Shown here in pieces: positions 43,350-51,247 of a stretch of 64,000 bases of DNA (its first letter is position 1; each line of letters begins with the position of its first letter). The notes beneath the pieces are model-generated. The model was not told the DNA's origin, searched no databases, and saw only the letters and a list, made by a program, of their open reading frames with translations. The position numbers and the translations under genes were made by a program. This DNA is from Lentzea cavernae (lineage in GTDB: Bacteria > Actinomycetota > Actinomycetes > Mycobacteriales > Pseudonocardiaceae). Location of the stretch: assembly GCF_014653695.1 (NCBI RefSeq), contig NZ_BNAR01000004.1:186001-250000 (forward strand). Direction: 5' to 3'.

Positions 43350-44425
43350 CACGCTCCCTCCCGCTGCCTGGCGCGCAGGAGCAGCCACATCAGCACGGGC
43401 ACGCCGATGCCGGCGGTGAAGATGCCGACCGGCAACTCGTTGGGGCGGTTGACCGTGCGGCCGGCGAGGTCGACGAGGACCAGGAAGACGGCGCCGACGA
43501 GCATGGAGGCCGGCAGCACTCGCCGGTGTTCGGCACCGACGACGAGCCGGGTGATGTGAGGGATCACCAGTCCGACGAAACCGAGCCCGCCGGCGACCAC
43601 CACGACGGTCGCGGTCATCAACGACGTCACCACGAGCAGTTGGCGCCGGAGGCGGTGCACGTCGACGCCGAGCCCTGCCGCAGCGTCGTCGCCGACCATC
43701 AGCGCGTTGAGCGCACGTCCCCGGGTCAGCAGCCAGGTGATCCCCAGCGCCAGGGCGGTCGCAGGGACGCGGAGGTCGGCCCACTCCGTTCCGGCGAGGC
43801 TGCCCATGACCCAGAACATGATGCCCGCCAACTGGTTCGGGCTCGTCTGCAACTGCACGAAGCTCGTGGCGGCCACCGCGAGGTAGCCCACCGCGACGCC
43901 GGCGAGGATCAGCCGGGTGTCGGTGAGCCGGCCGCCGCGCTGGGCGATCACGAACACCGCGATCATCGTCAGCAACGCCGCCGCGAAGGCGCCACCGGTG
44001 ACACCGAGGCCCTGCAGCGCAGTGGAACCGGAGGCCATCACGAGCACCGCCCCGAAGGACGCGCCGGGCGTGACCCCCAGCATGTACGGGTCCGCGAGCG
44101 GGTTGCGGACCAGCGCCTGGAGGCTGACCCCGATGACGCTCAGGGCGGCGCCGACGACAGCGGCCACGAGGACCCGTGGCAGCCGTATGTCCCAGACGAT
44201 CTGGTCCTGCAGCGGGTCGAGCCCTCCGGTGTCCCCCACGACGTGGCTGAAGATCACATGCCAGACGTCACGTGCCGCCAGTGTGGCGGTTCCCAGCGAC
44301 ACCGCGACGGTGACGACCGCGACGAGCGCTGCGACGAGGACCGCGTAGAGGAGGATCGTCGCGCGGCCTGCCACCAGGTGGGGGCCTCGCGAGGGCGCGT
44401 CGCGGCTACCGCGGATGCGCGGCAT
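43349..44425 (-). CDS. FecCD-type metallophore ABC permease
   Basis: A 358-residue permease of about ten helices, with RLPRVLVAAVVGAALSVIGV, NPLADPYMLGVTPGASFGAV and the ATPase-coupling segment GFVGLVIPHITRLVVG. It transports a chelated metal or related ligand as a homodimer. The start lies 20 bases inside the binding-protein gene, so the two are coupled. Confidence 0.93.
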   Translation of the reverse strand: MPRIRGSRDAPSRGPHLVAGRATILLYAVLVAALVAVVTVAVSLGTATLAARDVWHVIFSHVVGDTGGLDPLQDQIVWDIRLPRVLVAAVVGAALSVIGVSLQALVRNPLADPYMLGVTPGASFGAVLVMASGSTALQGLGVTGGAFAAALLTMIAVFVIAQRGGRLTDTRLILAGVAVGYLAVAATSFVQLQTSPNQLAGIMFWVMGSLAGTEWADLRVPATALALGITWLLTRGRALNALMVGDDAAAGLGVDVHRLRRQLLVVTSLMTATVVVVAGGLGFVGLVIPHITRLVVGAEHRRVLPASMLVGAVFLVLVDLAGRTVNRPNELPVGIFTAGIGVPVLMWLLLRARQREGA

Positions 44426-45533
44426 CGGCGATCTTCTCCACGGCGTGGGCGTTGGCCGGCCCGAGGAAGGCCCCGTCGGAGATCACGGCGTAGGTCCGGG
44501 ACTTCGACGCCTTCCACTGCGGGTACTGCTGGAACAGCCGCCCGGCGAGCTGGTCCACCTCGTCCACTTCGGACGGATCGGACAGTCCGATCACCACCAC
44601 GTCGACCTCGGCGGTCACCAGCGCCTCGGCGTTGAGGTTCGACGTCAGCTCGTGGTTCGGCTTGTCGCTCGGGAACGCGTTGACTCCGCCCGCCGCGTCG
44701 ATGATGTCGTCGTAGATGCCACCGGAGAACACGGCAGGCAGGTTGTTGGTGCTCATCATCGCCATGCCGGGAAAGGCGAGAAGCACCTTCTTGCGCTCCT
44801 TGCCCGCAACGCGGTCCCGGACGGACGCTATCCGCTTCTCCAGCTGTGCGACGACGTCCGCCGCCTTCTGCTGCTCGTCGAAGATCACGCCGGTCTGCAG
44901 GACGAAGTCGAAGGTCGACTCGATCGACTGCCGGTCGTAGGCGGCCTGGTCCGCGGCCGACGAGGTGGTCGCCCCGTAGGCGCAGTCGACCGGGTTGACG
45001 TAGGACCTGATCCCGGCCTCGGCGAGCTGGTCCCTGGTCGCGAACCCGCTCTCGGCGTTGAACCCGCCGCTCCACGTCGACACCACGAGATCGGGCGCGA
45101 GCTCGAGCACCTTCTCGGCCGGCACGTCGAAGTTCTTGTTCCAGTCGGCGCCCCCGGTCGGCAGTTTCGCGACCTCCGCGACCATTACCGGGTCGTCGGA
45201 CACGGTGACCCGTTGCGCGTTCGCGAGGACGCGGTCCTGAAGCCCGAGCAGGACGTACGCCTGCACCTCTCCGACGGACACGCCGTTCATGATCAGCACG
45301 CGCTTCGGCGGGCCGTCGAACGTGACCTTCCGGCCGCAGTTCTCGATCGTCAGGGGATACGACGTCCTGGACGGCGCGGGGCGCTCGACCGCGGTCGTCG
45401 CACCGCCCTCACCAGGCCCTGGGGAGCTGCCACACCCGGCGACCAGCACGCTGAACGCCGCCACCAGCGCGACACCGGCGCGTCGTGTCGCATGTGGACT
45501 CACAGATCCGAGTGATCCACGGAGGATCTCCAT
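44406..45533 (-). CDS. metallophore-binding lipoprotein (FecB/TroA class)
   Basis: A 375-residue binding lipoprotein with lipobox LVAGC (Cys 34), a Gly/Ser linker, then YPLTIENCGRKVTFDGPPKR, the usual entry into a FecB-like fold. KVLELAPDLVVSTWSGG and KPNHELTSNLNAEALV complete the ligand cleft. I chose ATG 45533 with AAGG upstream; GTG 45539 is possible. No DtxR box is visible upstream, so regulation is probably by another factor, perhaps the GlxA-type regulator encoded next. Ligand unknown. Confidence 0.9.
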   Translation of the reverse strand: MEILRGSLGSVSPHATRRAGVALVAAFSVLVAGCGSSPGPGEGGATTAVERPAPSRTSYPLTIENCGRKVTFDGPPKRVLIMNGVSVGEVQAYVLLGLQDRVLANAQRVTVSDDPVMVAEVAKLPTGGADWNKNFDVPAEKVLELAPDLVVSTWSGGFNAESGFATRDQLAEAGIRSYVNPVDCAYGATTSSAADQAAYDRQSIESTFDFVLQTGVIFDEQQKAADVVAQLEKRIASVRDRVAGKERKKVLLAFPGMAMMSTNNLPAVFSGGIYDDIIDAAGGVNAFPSDKPNHELTSNLNAEALVTAEVDVVVIGLSDPSEVDEVDQLAGRLFQQYPQWKASKSRTYAVISDGAFLGPANAHAVEKIADAAHPR

Positions 45534-45586
45534 GTCCACCTTTCAGCACGGGAACATCGGCCGGCGCGACTGAAGGCGCGCTTCGA

Positions 45587-45603
45587 CCCGGACGAACTCC
45601 GGG
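45587..45603 (-). terminator. small hairpin in leader of metallophore operon
   Basis: CCCGGA and TCCGGG pair around a 5-base loop, between the regulator stop and the binding-protein start. It could be a weak terminator or leader structure. Confidence 0.3.
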
Positions 45604-45724
45604 CGGGACAACCGATTCACGAGACCGGCGATCGGGAACACCGCGACCGCCCGACTGCCAGCCTAGGGACGTCCGCTCGTGATGCCTATGTCGTGCAGAC
45701 CAACAAATCTGCCATCCGCCGCCG

Positions 45725-46696
45725 TCACAGAGCAGCGTGGACCGCCGGCGCCCGCCGGTACTCCGTGGGCGAGACGCCGAGTTCCCGCAGGAAGGCGCGG
45801 CGCATACCTTCGGGCGTCCCGTACCCGCAGCGACGCGCGATGCGGACCACTCCTTCACGGGTGTCGGTCAACATGCGTTGCGCGGCCTCCAACCGGATGA
45901 GGTCCACGTACCGGCCCGGCGTCACGCCGGCCTGCTCGGCGAACGCACGGGCGAACTGCCGGGGAGACAGTCCTGCGCGGCGCGCCAGCGCGGGCACGGA
46001 CAGGTCTGCCGCCAGGTTCGCGGTCGCCCAGTGCTGCACCTCGCGCAGCGGATCCGAGTGAGCGACCTGTGCCGAGAGCTGGGTGCTGAACTGCGCCTGG
46101 TTGCCCGGCCTTCGCAGGAAGACCACGAGGAGCCGGGCGATCTCGTGCGCCACCGCGCGGCCGAAGTCCTCCTCGACGAGGGCGATGGCGAGGTCGATCC
46201 CCGCCGTCACCCCCGCCGAGGTGTAGAACGGGCCGTCCCGGACGAAGATCGGCTCCGGCTCGACCAGCACCTCGGGATGCTTGCCGGCGAGGTAGTCGCA
46301 GGACTCCCAGTGCGTGGTCGCCCGGCGTCCGTCGAGAAGTCCGGCCTCGGCAAGGAGCCATGTCCCGGTGCACACGGACACGACCCGCTGCACACCGGGC
46401 GCACGTTCTCGCAGCCACGCCACGAGCCTGTCGTCGACGTGCTGCACGCCGGGCCCACCCGGCACGAGGAGCATGTCGGGGTCCTCGACCCCGGCCAGGT
46501 CGAAGTCGGGGACCAGCCGCAGACCTCCGGCCGACCGCACGGGCTCGCCTCCGACTGAAGCCGTGTGGACGACGTAGGGCGGCGCGTCCTCCGTTCCGGC
46601 GTAGCGCGCTGCCACCGAGAACACGTCCAGCGGTCCTGCCACGTCGAGCGGCTGCACACCGTCGAACAAGGTGATGAGTACCGATCGAGTGCCCAC
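45725..46696 (-). CDS. GlxA-family regulator (DJ-1/PfpI plus AraC domain)
   Basis: A 323-residue regulator. Residues about 5-185 form a DJ-1/PfpI domain (GVQPLDVAGPLDVF, then VVSVCTGTWLLAEAG with C109 kept, and RATTHW). Residues about 215-315 form an AraC/XylS DNA-binding domain (LSVPALARRAGLSPRQFARA, then IARRCGYGTPEGMRRAF). GlxA-type proteins respond to small nitrogenous or aldehyde-like ligands, mostly undefined. The start is GTG 46696. It lies upstream of and in line with the metallophore operon (191-base gap), so it is a candidate activator. Confidence 0.9.
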   Translation of the reverse strand: MGTRSVLITLFDGVQPLDVAGPLDVFSVAARYAGTEDAPPYVVHTASVGGEPVRSAGGLRLVPDFDLAGVEDPDMLLVPGGPGVQHVDDRLVAWLRERAPGVQRVVSVCTGTWLLAEAGLLDGRRATTHWESCDYLAGKHPEVLVEPEPIFVRDGPFYTSAGVTAGIDLAIALVEEDFGRAVAHEIARLLVVFLRRPGNQAQFSTQLSAQVAHSDPLREVQHWATANLAADLSVPALARRAGLSPRQFARAFAEQAGVTPGRYVDLIRLEAAQRMLTDTREGVVRIARRCGYGTPEGMRRAFLRELGVSPTEYRRAPAVHAAL

Positions 46697-46816
46697 CCCG
46701 CTGAGACTACTGAGGTGCGATCGGTGGTGCCGTCGCCGAACTCCCCGAACCACCTGGTGCGCTGCACAGCCACTCCGCGAGGTCGTGCTCGACCACGCAC
46801 CCCATACGGTGGCCAC

Positions 46817-47437
46817 ATGCCTTTGACACCAGTGGACTTCGACCGGCGCCTCGTTCCAGGTGCCCGGGCCGGCCTGATGTCCGGCCCGGGCACGGTCAGC
46901 GAACCGCTGCGCGCCGAACTGCACCTCCCCTCAGGCGAACTGGTCGCCTCAGGATGGCGCTGGGAGGCGATCGGGTTCACCGAAACCGCTCCGCCCGGCC
47001 ACTATCCGGTGCTGCTGCACCTGCTGACGCCCGACGAGGCACCGCTGATGCCCGTCCCGCTGGCGGTGCGACTGGTCATCCGCGATGCGCCGGCCGTGTC
47101 TTGGACCATGGCCCTGCTGCCCGGCCAGGACCCGGCGGAGCTGAGCGAGGACGGCTTCTTCGGTTTCCCGGTGGACGGCGGCGAGGGCAACCTGATCGAC
47201 GCCCGGTACCTCCGGGAACTGCACGAGACGGACACCTACCTCGAGTTCGTCGACACCGCCAGGATCGACCTGGACTTCGGCGACCGGCTGGCGCCGTCAG
47301 AAGACGACCAGGGCCGTCAGACCGTGGGGTTCACCATCGGAAGCGACGGCGTCTACCCGACCTGGATCGGTCGCACCGCTGATGGCGAACTCGCCTGTTA
47401 CCTGGTCGAGCTGCTGCTGTTCGACGACCGGGACTGA
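46817..47437 (+). CDS. DUF4241-like protein
   Basis: A 206-residue soluble protein. PPGHYPVLLHLLTPDE, VRLVIRDAPAVSWTMAL and FGFPVDGGEGNLIDARYL follow the pattern of DUF4241 proteins, which have been noted near toxin and immunity loci in some bacteria. It diverges from the GlxA gene and converges on the ABC pair. No catalytic motif is evident. The start is ATG 46817. Confidence 0.65.
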   Translation: MPLTPVDFDRRLVPGARAGLMSGPGTVSEPLRAELHLPSGELVASGWRWEAIGFTETAPPGHYPVLLHLLTPDEAPLMPVPLAVRLVIRDAPAVSWTMALLPGQDPAELSEDGFFGFPVDGGEGNLIDARYLRELHETDTYLEFVDTARIDLDFGDRLAPSEDDQGRQTVGFTIGSDGVYPTWIGRTADGELACYLVELLLFDDRD

Positions 47438-47473
47438 CGCGAAGCCGTTCTCGGTCCCGCTCTACATGGCCGG

Positions 47474-49210
47474 TCACCGCACCTCCGGTCGTGCCGACTG
47501 CCAGGCGTCCCAGAGCCGGGCGTAGTGCCCGTCCGAGGCGATCAGCGCGTCGTGGGTGCCTGATTCGACGATCCGGCCGTGCTCGAGGACCAAGATGCGG
47601 TCGGCCGTGGCGGCCTGCCGCAGCCGGTGTGCCACAACGAGTCCGGTCCGTCCGGACAGGACCGCGGCCGCCGCGTCCTCGAGCCGGGTCGCGTCGCGGC
47701 TGTCGGCCTCGGCCGTGGCCTCGTCGAGCAGCACCACAGCCGGGTCGGCGAGCAACGCACGGGCCAGAGCGACCTGTGCGGTCTGCGCCGGATCCAGCGC
47801 ACGCCCCAGTTCACCGACCACCGTCCGGACTCCCTCGGGCAGCTCGTCGATCCAGTCCGCGCCGACGGCCCGCAGCGCGCGTTCGGCGTCGGCGTCGGTC
47901 GTCTCCGGGTCGGCCAGGCGCAGGTCCTCGGCCAGCGGGCCCGCGAAGACGTGCGTCTCCTGGGGCACCAGGACGAGCGGTGCCGTCCGGCCCGGGATCG
48001 CTCCGGCCCAGCTCACTCGTCCCTCGCTAGGACTGGCGAGTCCGGCCAGAAGAACGGCCAGTGTGGACTTCCCGGCACCGCTGGCACCGACGAGCGCGAC
48101 CGTCTCCCCCTGCCGCAGCCGCAGGGACACCTCGTGCAGGACCGGTTCGGTCGTACCGGGGTACCGGTGCGTCACCGCCTCGGCGTGGAGGTCCCCGGTG
48201 CGGGCCGGTGCCGGAACCGGCGGGCTCGGCTCGGCGGTCCCGATCACGCCGACGATGCGTTGCAGGCTCGCCATCGCGGACTGCACCTGGTCGAAGCTGA
48301 ACACCAGCAGGCCCAACGGGTTGAACAACCGGTGGAAGTACAGCGCCGCCGCGGTCACGGCGCCCACCGACGCCGACCCCGTGCGCACGAGGGCGAATCC
48401 CGTGATCACGATGGCGACGAGACCGGTCAGCTCGGCGATGTTGATCCACTTGCCCCAGGCGGTGGCGAACCACAGGATCGAGCGTGAGACGTCACGCGCC
48501 CGTCGCGACGACGCCTCGATCAGGCCGACATGGCGCTCCTCCGCACCGTAGGCGCGCAGCGTGGGAAGCCCTTCGAGCGCGGACACGAGCGTTTCCGCGC
48601 GATCACCGAACGCCGCACGCTCCTCGGTGTAGCGGACGGCCGCACGCGGCAGGTACCAGCGCAACGCGAACCCGTAGACCGGAATCGCGAGCAGACCGGC
48701 GGCCGCTAGCCAGGGGTCGAGGGCGAACAGGCCCACCATCGTCAGCCCGACGGTCAGCACCGCGCCGACCCACTGCGCGAGCAACGTGGCGACGACCTCG
48801 CTGATCACGGCGACGTCGTCACCGACCCGGCTGAGCAGGTCACCGCGCCCGGTCTCCTCGACCTCGGCCGCGGGCATGTGCAGCGCCGCGGAGACGGTGT
48901 CCTCCCGCATCCGCGCCAGCACCCGTTGCCCGATCCGCGCGACCAGCGCCCCGCTCAGCGCGGTCAGCACGGCCGCACCCAGCCCAGCCACCCCGATCAG
49001 GGCCGTGAGCCCCACGACGCTCGCGGCCTGCCCGCCACCGATCACCTCGTCGACCATCCGGCCGACGACCCAGGGCGCGACGAGGCCCGCCAGCGACGCG
49101 GCCACGGCCAGCACCACCGTCGCGGCGGCCAGGCCGCGCTGGTCCCGCACGTAGCCGCCGACGGCGCGGCGGACCCCGCCCGCCGTGGCGAGGGGAAGAC
49201 GCCGGCTCAT
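47474..49210 (-). CDS. exporter-type ABC half-transporter, signature-degenerate subunit
   Basis: A 578-residue fused membrane plus ATPase subunit. There are six helices in the first 320 residues, including LAAATVVLAVAASLAGLVAPWV. The ATPase domain has intact Walker A (GASGAGKST), Q-loop (VLVPQET), Walker B (VVLLDEATAEAD) and His (VVAHRL). However, the LSGGQ signature is replaced by LDPAQ. Its ATG overlaps the stop of the partner gene (ATGA). With that partner it forms a heterodimer with one working and one dead nucleotide site. Iron-siderophore import (IrtAB-like) or export are both possible; no siderophore-reductase domain is present. Confidence 0.9.
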   Translation of the reverse strand: MSRRLPLATAGGVRRAVGGYVRDQRGLAAATVVLAVAASLAGLVAPWVVGRMVDEVIGGGQAASVVGLTALIGVAGLGAAVLTALSGALVARIGQRVLARMREDTVSAALHMPAAEVEETGRGDLLSRVGDDVAVISEVVATLLAQWVGAVLTVGLTMVGLFALDPWLAAAGLLAIPVYGFALRWYLPRAAVRYTEERAAFGDRAETLVSALEGLPTLRAYGAEERHVGLIEASSRRARDVSRSILWFATAWGKWINIAELTGLVAIVITGFALVRTGSASVGAVTAAALYFHRLFNPLGLLVFSFDQVQSAMASLQRIVGVIGTAEPSPPVPAPARTGDLHAEAVTHRYPGTTEPVLHEVSLRLRQGETVALVGASGAGKSTLAVLLAGLASPSEGRVSWAGAIPGRTAPLVLVPQETHVFAGPLAEDLRLADPETTDADAERALRAVGADWIDELPEGVRTVVGELGRALDPAQTAQVALARALLADPAVVLLDEATAEADSRDATRLEDAAAAVLSGRTGLVVAHRLRQAATADRILVLEHGRIVESGTHDALIASDGHYARLWDAWQSARPEVR

Positions 49211-50856
49211 CCGAGGACCCTCCTGCGGTAGTCGGGCTCGCTGTCGAGGAGCCCGTGGTGGTCGCCGATCACCACTTCCCCGGTGGAACGCGCGAAGACG
49301 ACGTGGTCGGTGCGGTCGAGCAGGATCGGGCTCGTGGTGATCACCACGGTCGCCCGGCTCCCGGCGCCGTGCCGATGCCCGCGCACCCCCTCCGCCACGG
49401 CCTGCTCGGTCACCGGGTCCAGCGCGGTCGTCGGCTCGGTCAGCACCAGCGCGGGCGGGTCGGTGTGCAACGCGCGGGCCAGTACGACCCGCTGCCGCTG
49501 CCCACCGGACAGGCTCAGCCCGCGGTCCCGCAGAGGTTCGAGCAGGCCACCGGGCCGGGCGTCGACGACCTCGTCGGCCCCCGCCGCGACCAGGGCCTGC
49601 CGCAACCGCTCCGGCGAGTCCGCAGGCCGTCCCAGGGTGAGGTTGTCCTCGAACGTCCCCGCGAACAGGTGCGCCCGGACCGGCTCCACGTGCACCTGAG
49701 CCGGCGGATCGCCCTTCCACTCCACCCGCACTCGCCCCGGTTCCCGCCCTCGCAGCACCTCGAGCACCTCGTCGACCACCTGCGGATCGGCGACGACCCC
49801 GGTGCACCCGTCGGCCAGGAGCGGGATCGTGACGGGCGCCCCCTCGGCGCGTGCCGCACCGGCAGGTTCCCCCTCGGCGTCCAGGACGTCCCCGACACGA
49901 CCCGAACTCGCCAGCGCCGCGGCGCCGAAGCGCAGGTACATCCCCACCCCGGACAGCGGTTCGGCGATGAACTGGGCCGCACCGATCGCGGCGACGAACG
50001 CGCCGATCCCGATCGCCCCCTCCACGGCGAGCAGGCCGGCCGCGAACACGGCCACGACGAGCACCACGGTGCCCGCCAGCACGGTCACCCCGAGCTGCAA
50101 CGACGCCGCCGTCCCCGAACGGATCCCGGCCGCCTCAGCGGCCCGGCTCACCGTGCGGTACCTCCGCACAGCGGTCTCCTCGGCCCGCAGACCGTGCACG
50201 ACCCGCAGCCCCGTCACCAGATCGGTCGCCAACGCGGACGCGGCCGCCAGCGCCTCCTGCTGCCCCGCCACCCGCCGGGCCAGCAGCGGCGAGAGCAGGT
50301 TGAGCCCGAAGGTCGTCACCACCGCGGTCACGATCAGCAACAACCCGAGCCGCACGTCGATGCCGACCAGCACGGCGCAACTCACCCCCAGCGCCGCCAC
50401 CGAGCCGGCGAGACCGGCGATCCACACCACCGCCCGGGACACCTGATCAGCGTCCGACGACGCGATCGTCAGCAACTCACCCCGATGCCGCGCGGCCGCC
50501 GTACCGCCGACCCGCAGCAACCGCGCCCCGAGCTCCACGCGCAGCGCGTGGGCCTCGTCGATGACAGCCAGCTGAGCAAACCGGGCGAACCAGCGGTAAC
50601 ACGTGTTCAGCGCGGCGAACAACACCACCAGTCCCCCGACGGCCAGCGCCAGCGCGGTGATCTCCCCGCTGGCCACCGCCTGGTCGATCGCCAGACCCAG
50701 GGCGACCGGGACCAGCGCCTCACAGGTCTGGTGGCCCATGAGCAGCAGCGAGGCGCCTGCCACCCGGCCGCGCTGCCGCCGCACCACCCGCCGACGGATC
50801 CGTGCCGCATTCCCCACGCTGTTGATACCGGCCTCCCGACCCATAGGTAAGGACAC
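49207..50856 (-). CDS. exporter-type ABC half-transporter, Walker-degenerate subunit
   Basis: A 549-residue partner with six helices followed by an ATPase domain. The Walker A position reads LLADGCTGVVADPQ, with no GKS. Walker B is LVLTEPT (Thr for Asp) and the switch His is Ser (VVITTSP). In contrast, the signature LSGGQRQR is intact. These losses complement those of the downstream subunit. The start GTG 50856 has GGAAGG five bases upstream and gives a TTA leucine codon at position 3; ATG 50844 is the alternative. An iron-box-like site covers the start. Confidence 0.9.
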   Translation of the reverse strand: MSLPMGREAGINSVGNAARIRRRVVRRQRGRVAGASLLLMGHQTCEALVPVALGLAIDQAVASGEITALALAVGGLVVLFAALNTCYRWFARFAQLAVIDEAHALRVELGARLLRVGGTAAARHRGELLTIASSDADQVSRAVVWIAGLAGSVAALGVSCAVLVGIDVRLGLLLIVTAVVTTFGLNLLSPLLARRVAGQQEALAAASALATDLVTGLRVVHGLRAEETAVRRYRTVSRAAEAAGIRSGTAASLQLGVTVLAGTVVLVVAVFAAGLLAVEGAIGIGAFVAAIGAAQFIAEPLSGVGMYLRFGAAALASSGRVGDVLDAEGEPAGAARAEGAPVTIPLLADGCTGVVADPQVVDEVLEVLRGREPGRVRVEWKGDPPAQVHVEPVRAHLFAGTFEDNLTLGRPADSPERLRQALVAAGADEVVDARPGGLLEPLRDRGLSLSGGQRQRVVLARALHTDPPALVLTEPTTALDPVTEQAVAEGVRGHRHGAGSRATVVITTSPILLDRTDHVVFARSTGEVVIGDHHGLLDSEPDYRRRVLG

Positions 50857-50866
50857 CCTAACCTTC
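50848..50866. promoter_or_regulatory. weak DtxR/IdeR-like box at ABC operon start
   Basis: On the minus strand GAAGGTTAGGGTGTCCTTA matches 13 of 19 positions of the DtxR consensus, with a perfect AGGTTAGG half. It overlaps the ribosome site and start codon, so binding would block expression. It supports an iron-linked role for the transporter. Confidence 0.55.
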
Positions 50867-51051
50867 CAGGTGGGGGTTACGCCTCATGGCCCACGAGGTT
50901 GCTTCGATTCGCACGCGGACCGGTACTCGTCAGGCAGGCTGCGATCCGAGGTCGCCTGCCTCACGTCGTCGCGCGTGCGATGTCACGACATGACTTCACA
51001 CCCAGCTTCCGCAGGGCCTGGCCTCACCGATGAGACCAGGCCCGACCACGT

Positions 51052-51222
51052 TCAGCGGTGGAAGCGGCGCACCATGAACACCGCGGCGACGGCGGCGACT
51101 ACCGCAAGCACCACGTAGGTCCACGGTTTCGGCACGTCGAGCATCGCGGTGATGAGACCCGCGACCAGCCCTACCAGCACCAGACCTATCACCGCCGCGG
51201 CTTGCGGCTTGTCTCGCAGCAC
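51052..51222 (-). CDS. 56-residue two-helix membrane protein, candidate RHS immunity
   Basis: This short gene starts at GTG 51222, with AAAGGG eight bases upstream, and ends at 51054-51052. It encodes 56 residues: a charged start (VLRDKPQ), a helix at about 8-27 (AAAVIGLVLVGLVAGLITAM), a short turn DVPKPW, a second helix at about 36-50, and a basic tail VRRFHR. It lies only 25 bases after the stop of the RHS gene. Small multi-helix proteins just after a polymorphic toxin are often immunity proteins. Here the RHS tip is itself membrane-active in appearance, so a membrane-located protector fits. This is inference. Confidence 0.55.
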   Translation of the reverse strand: MLRDKPQAAAVIGLVLVGLVAGLITAMLDVPKPWTYVVLAVVAAVAAVFMVRRFHR

Positions 51223-51247
51223 GAAGATCGCCCTTTCTCTGTACCGG

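Noticed and set aside
45534..45724. Cobalamin riboswitch before the Fec-type importer
   Set aside because: I looked for the B12 box and conserved core on the minus strand and found neither; only a small hairpin is present.
45534..45724. DtxR/IdeR box before the second importer
   Set aside because: No TTAGG/CCTAA arms are present in this gap, unlike the haem operon.
47474..50856. Siderophore biosynthesis cluster
   Set aside because: No NRPS, NIS synthetase or hydroxylase genes lie near the ABC pair. Only transport is supported.
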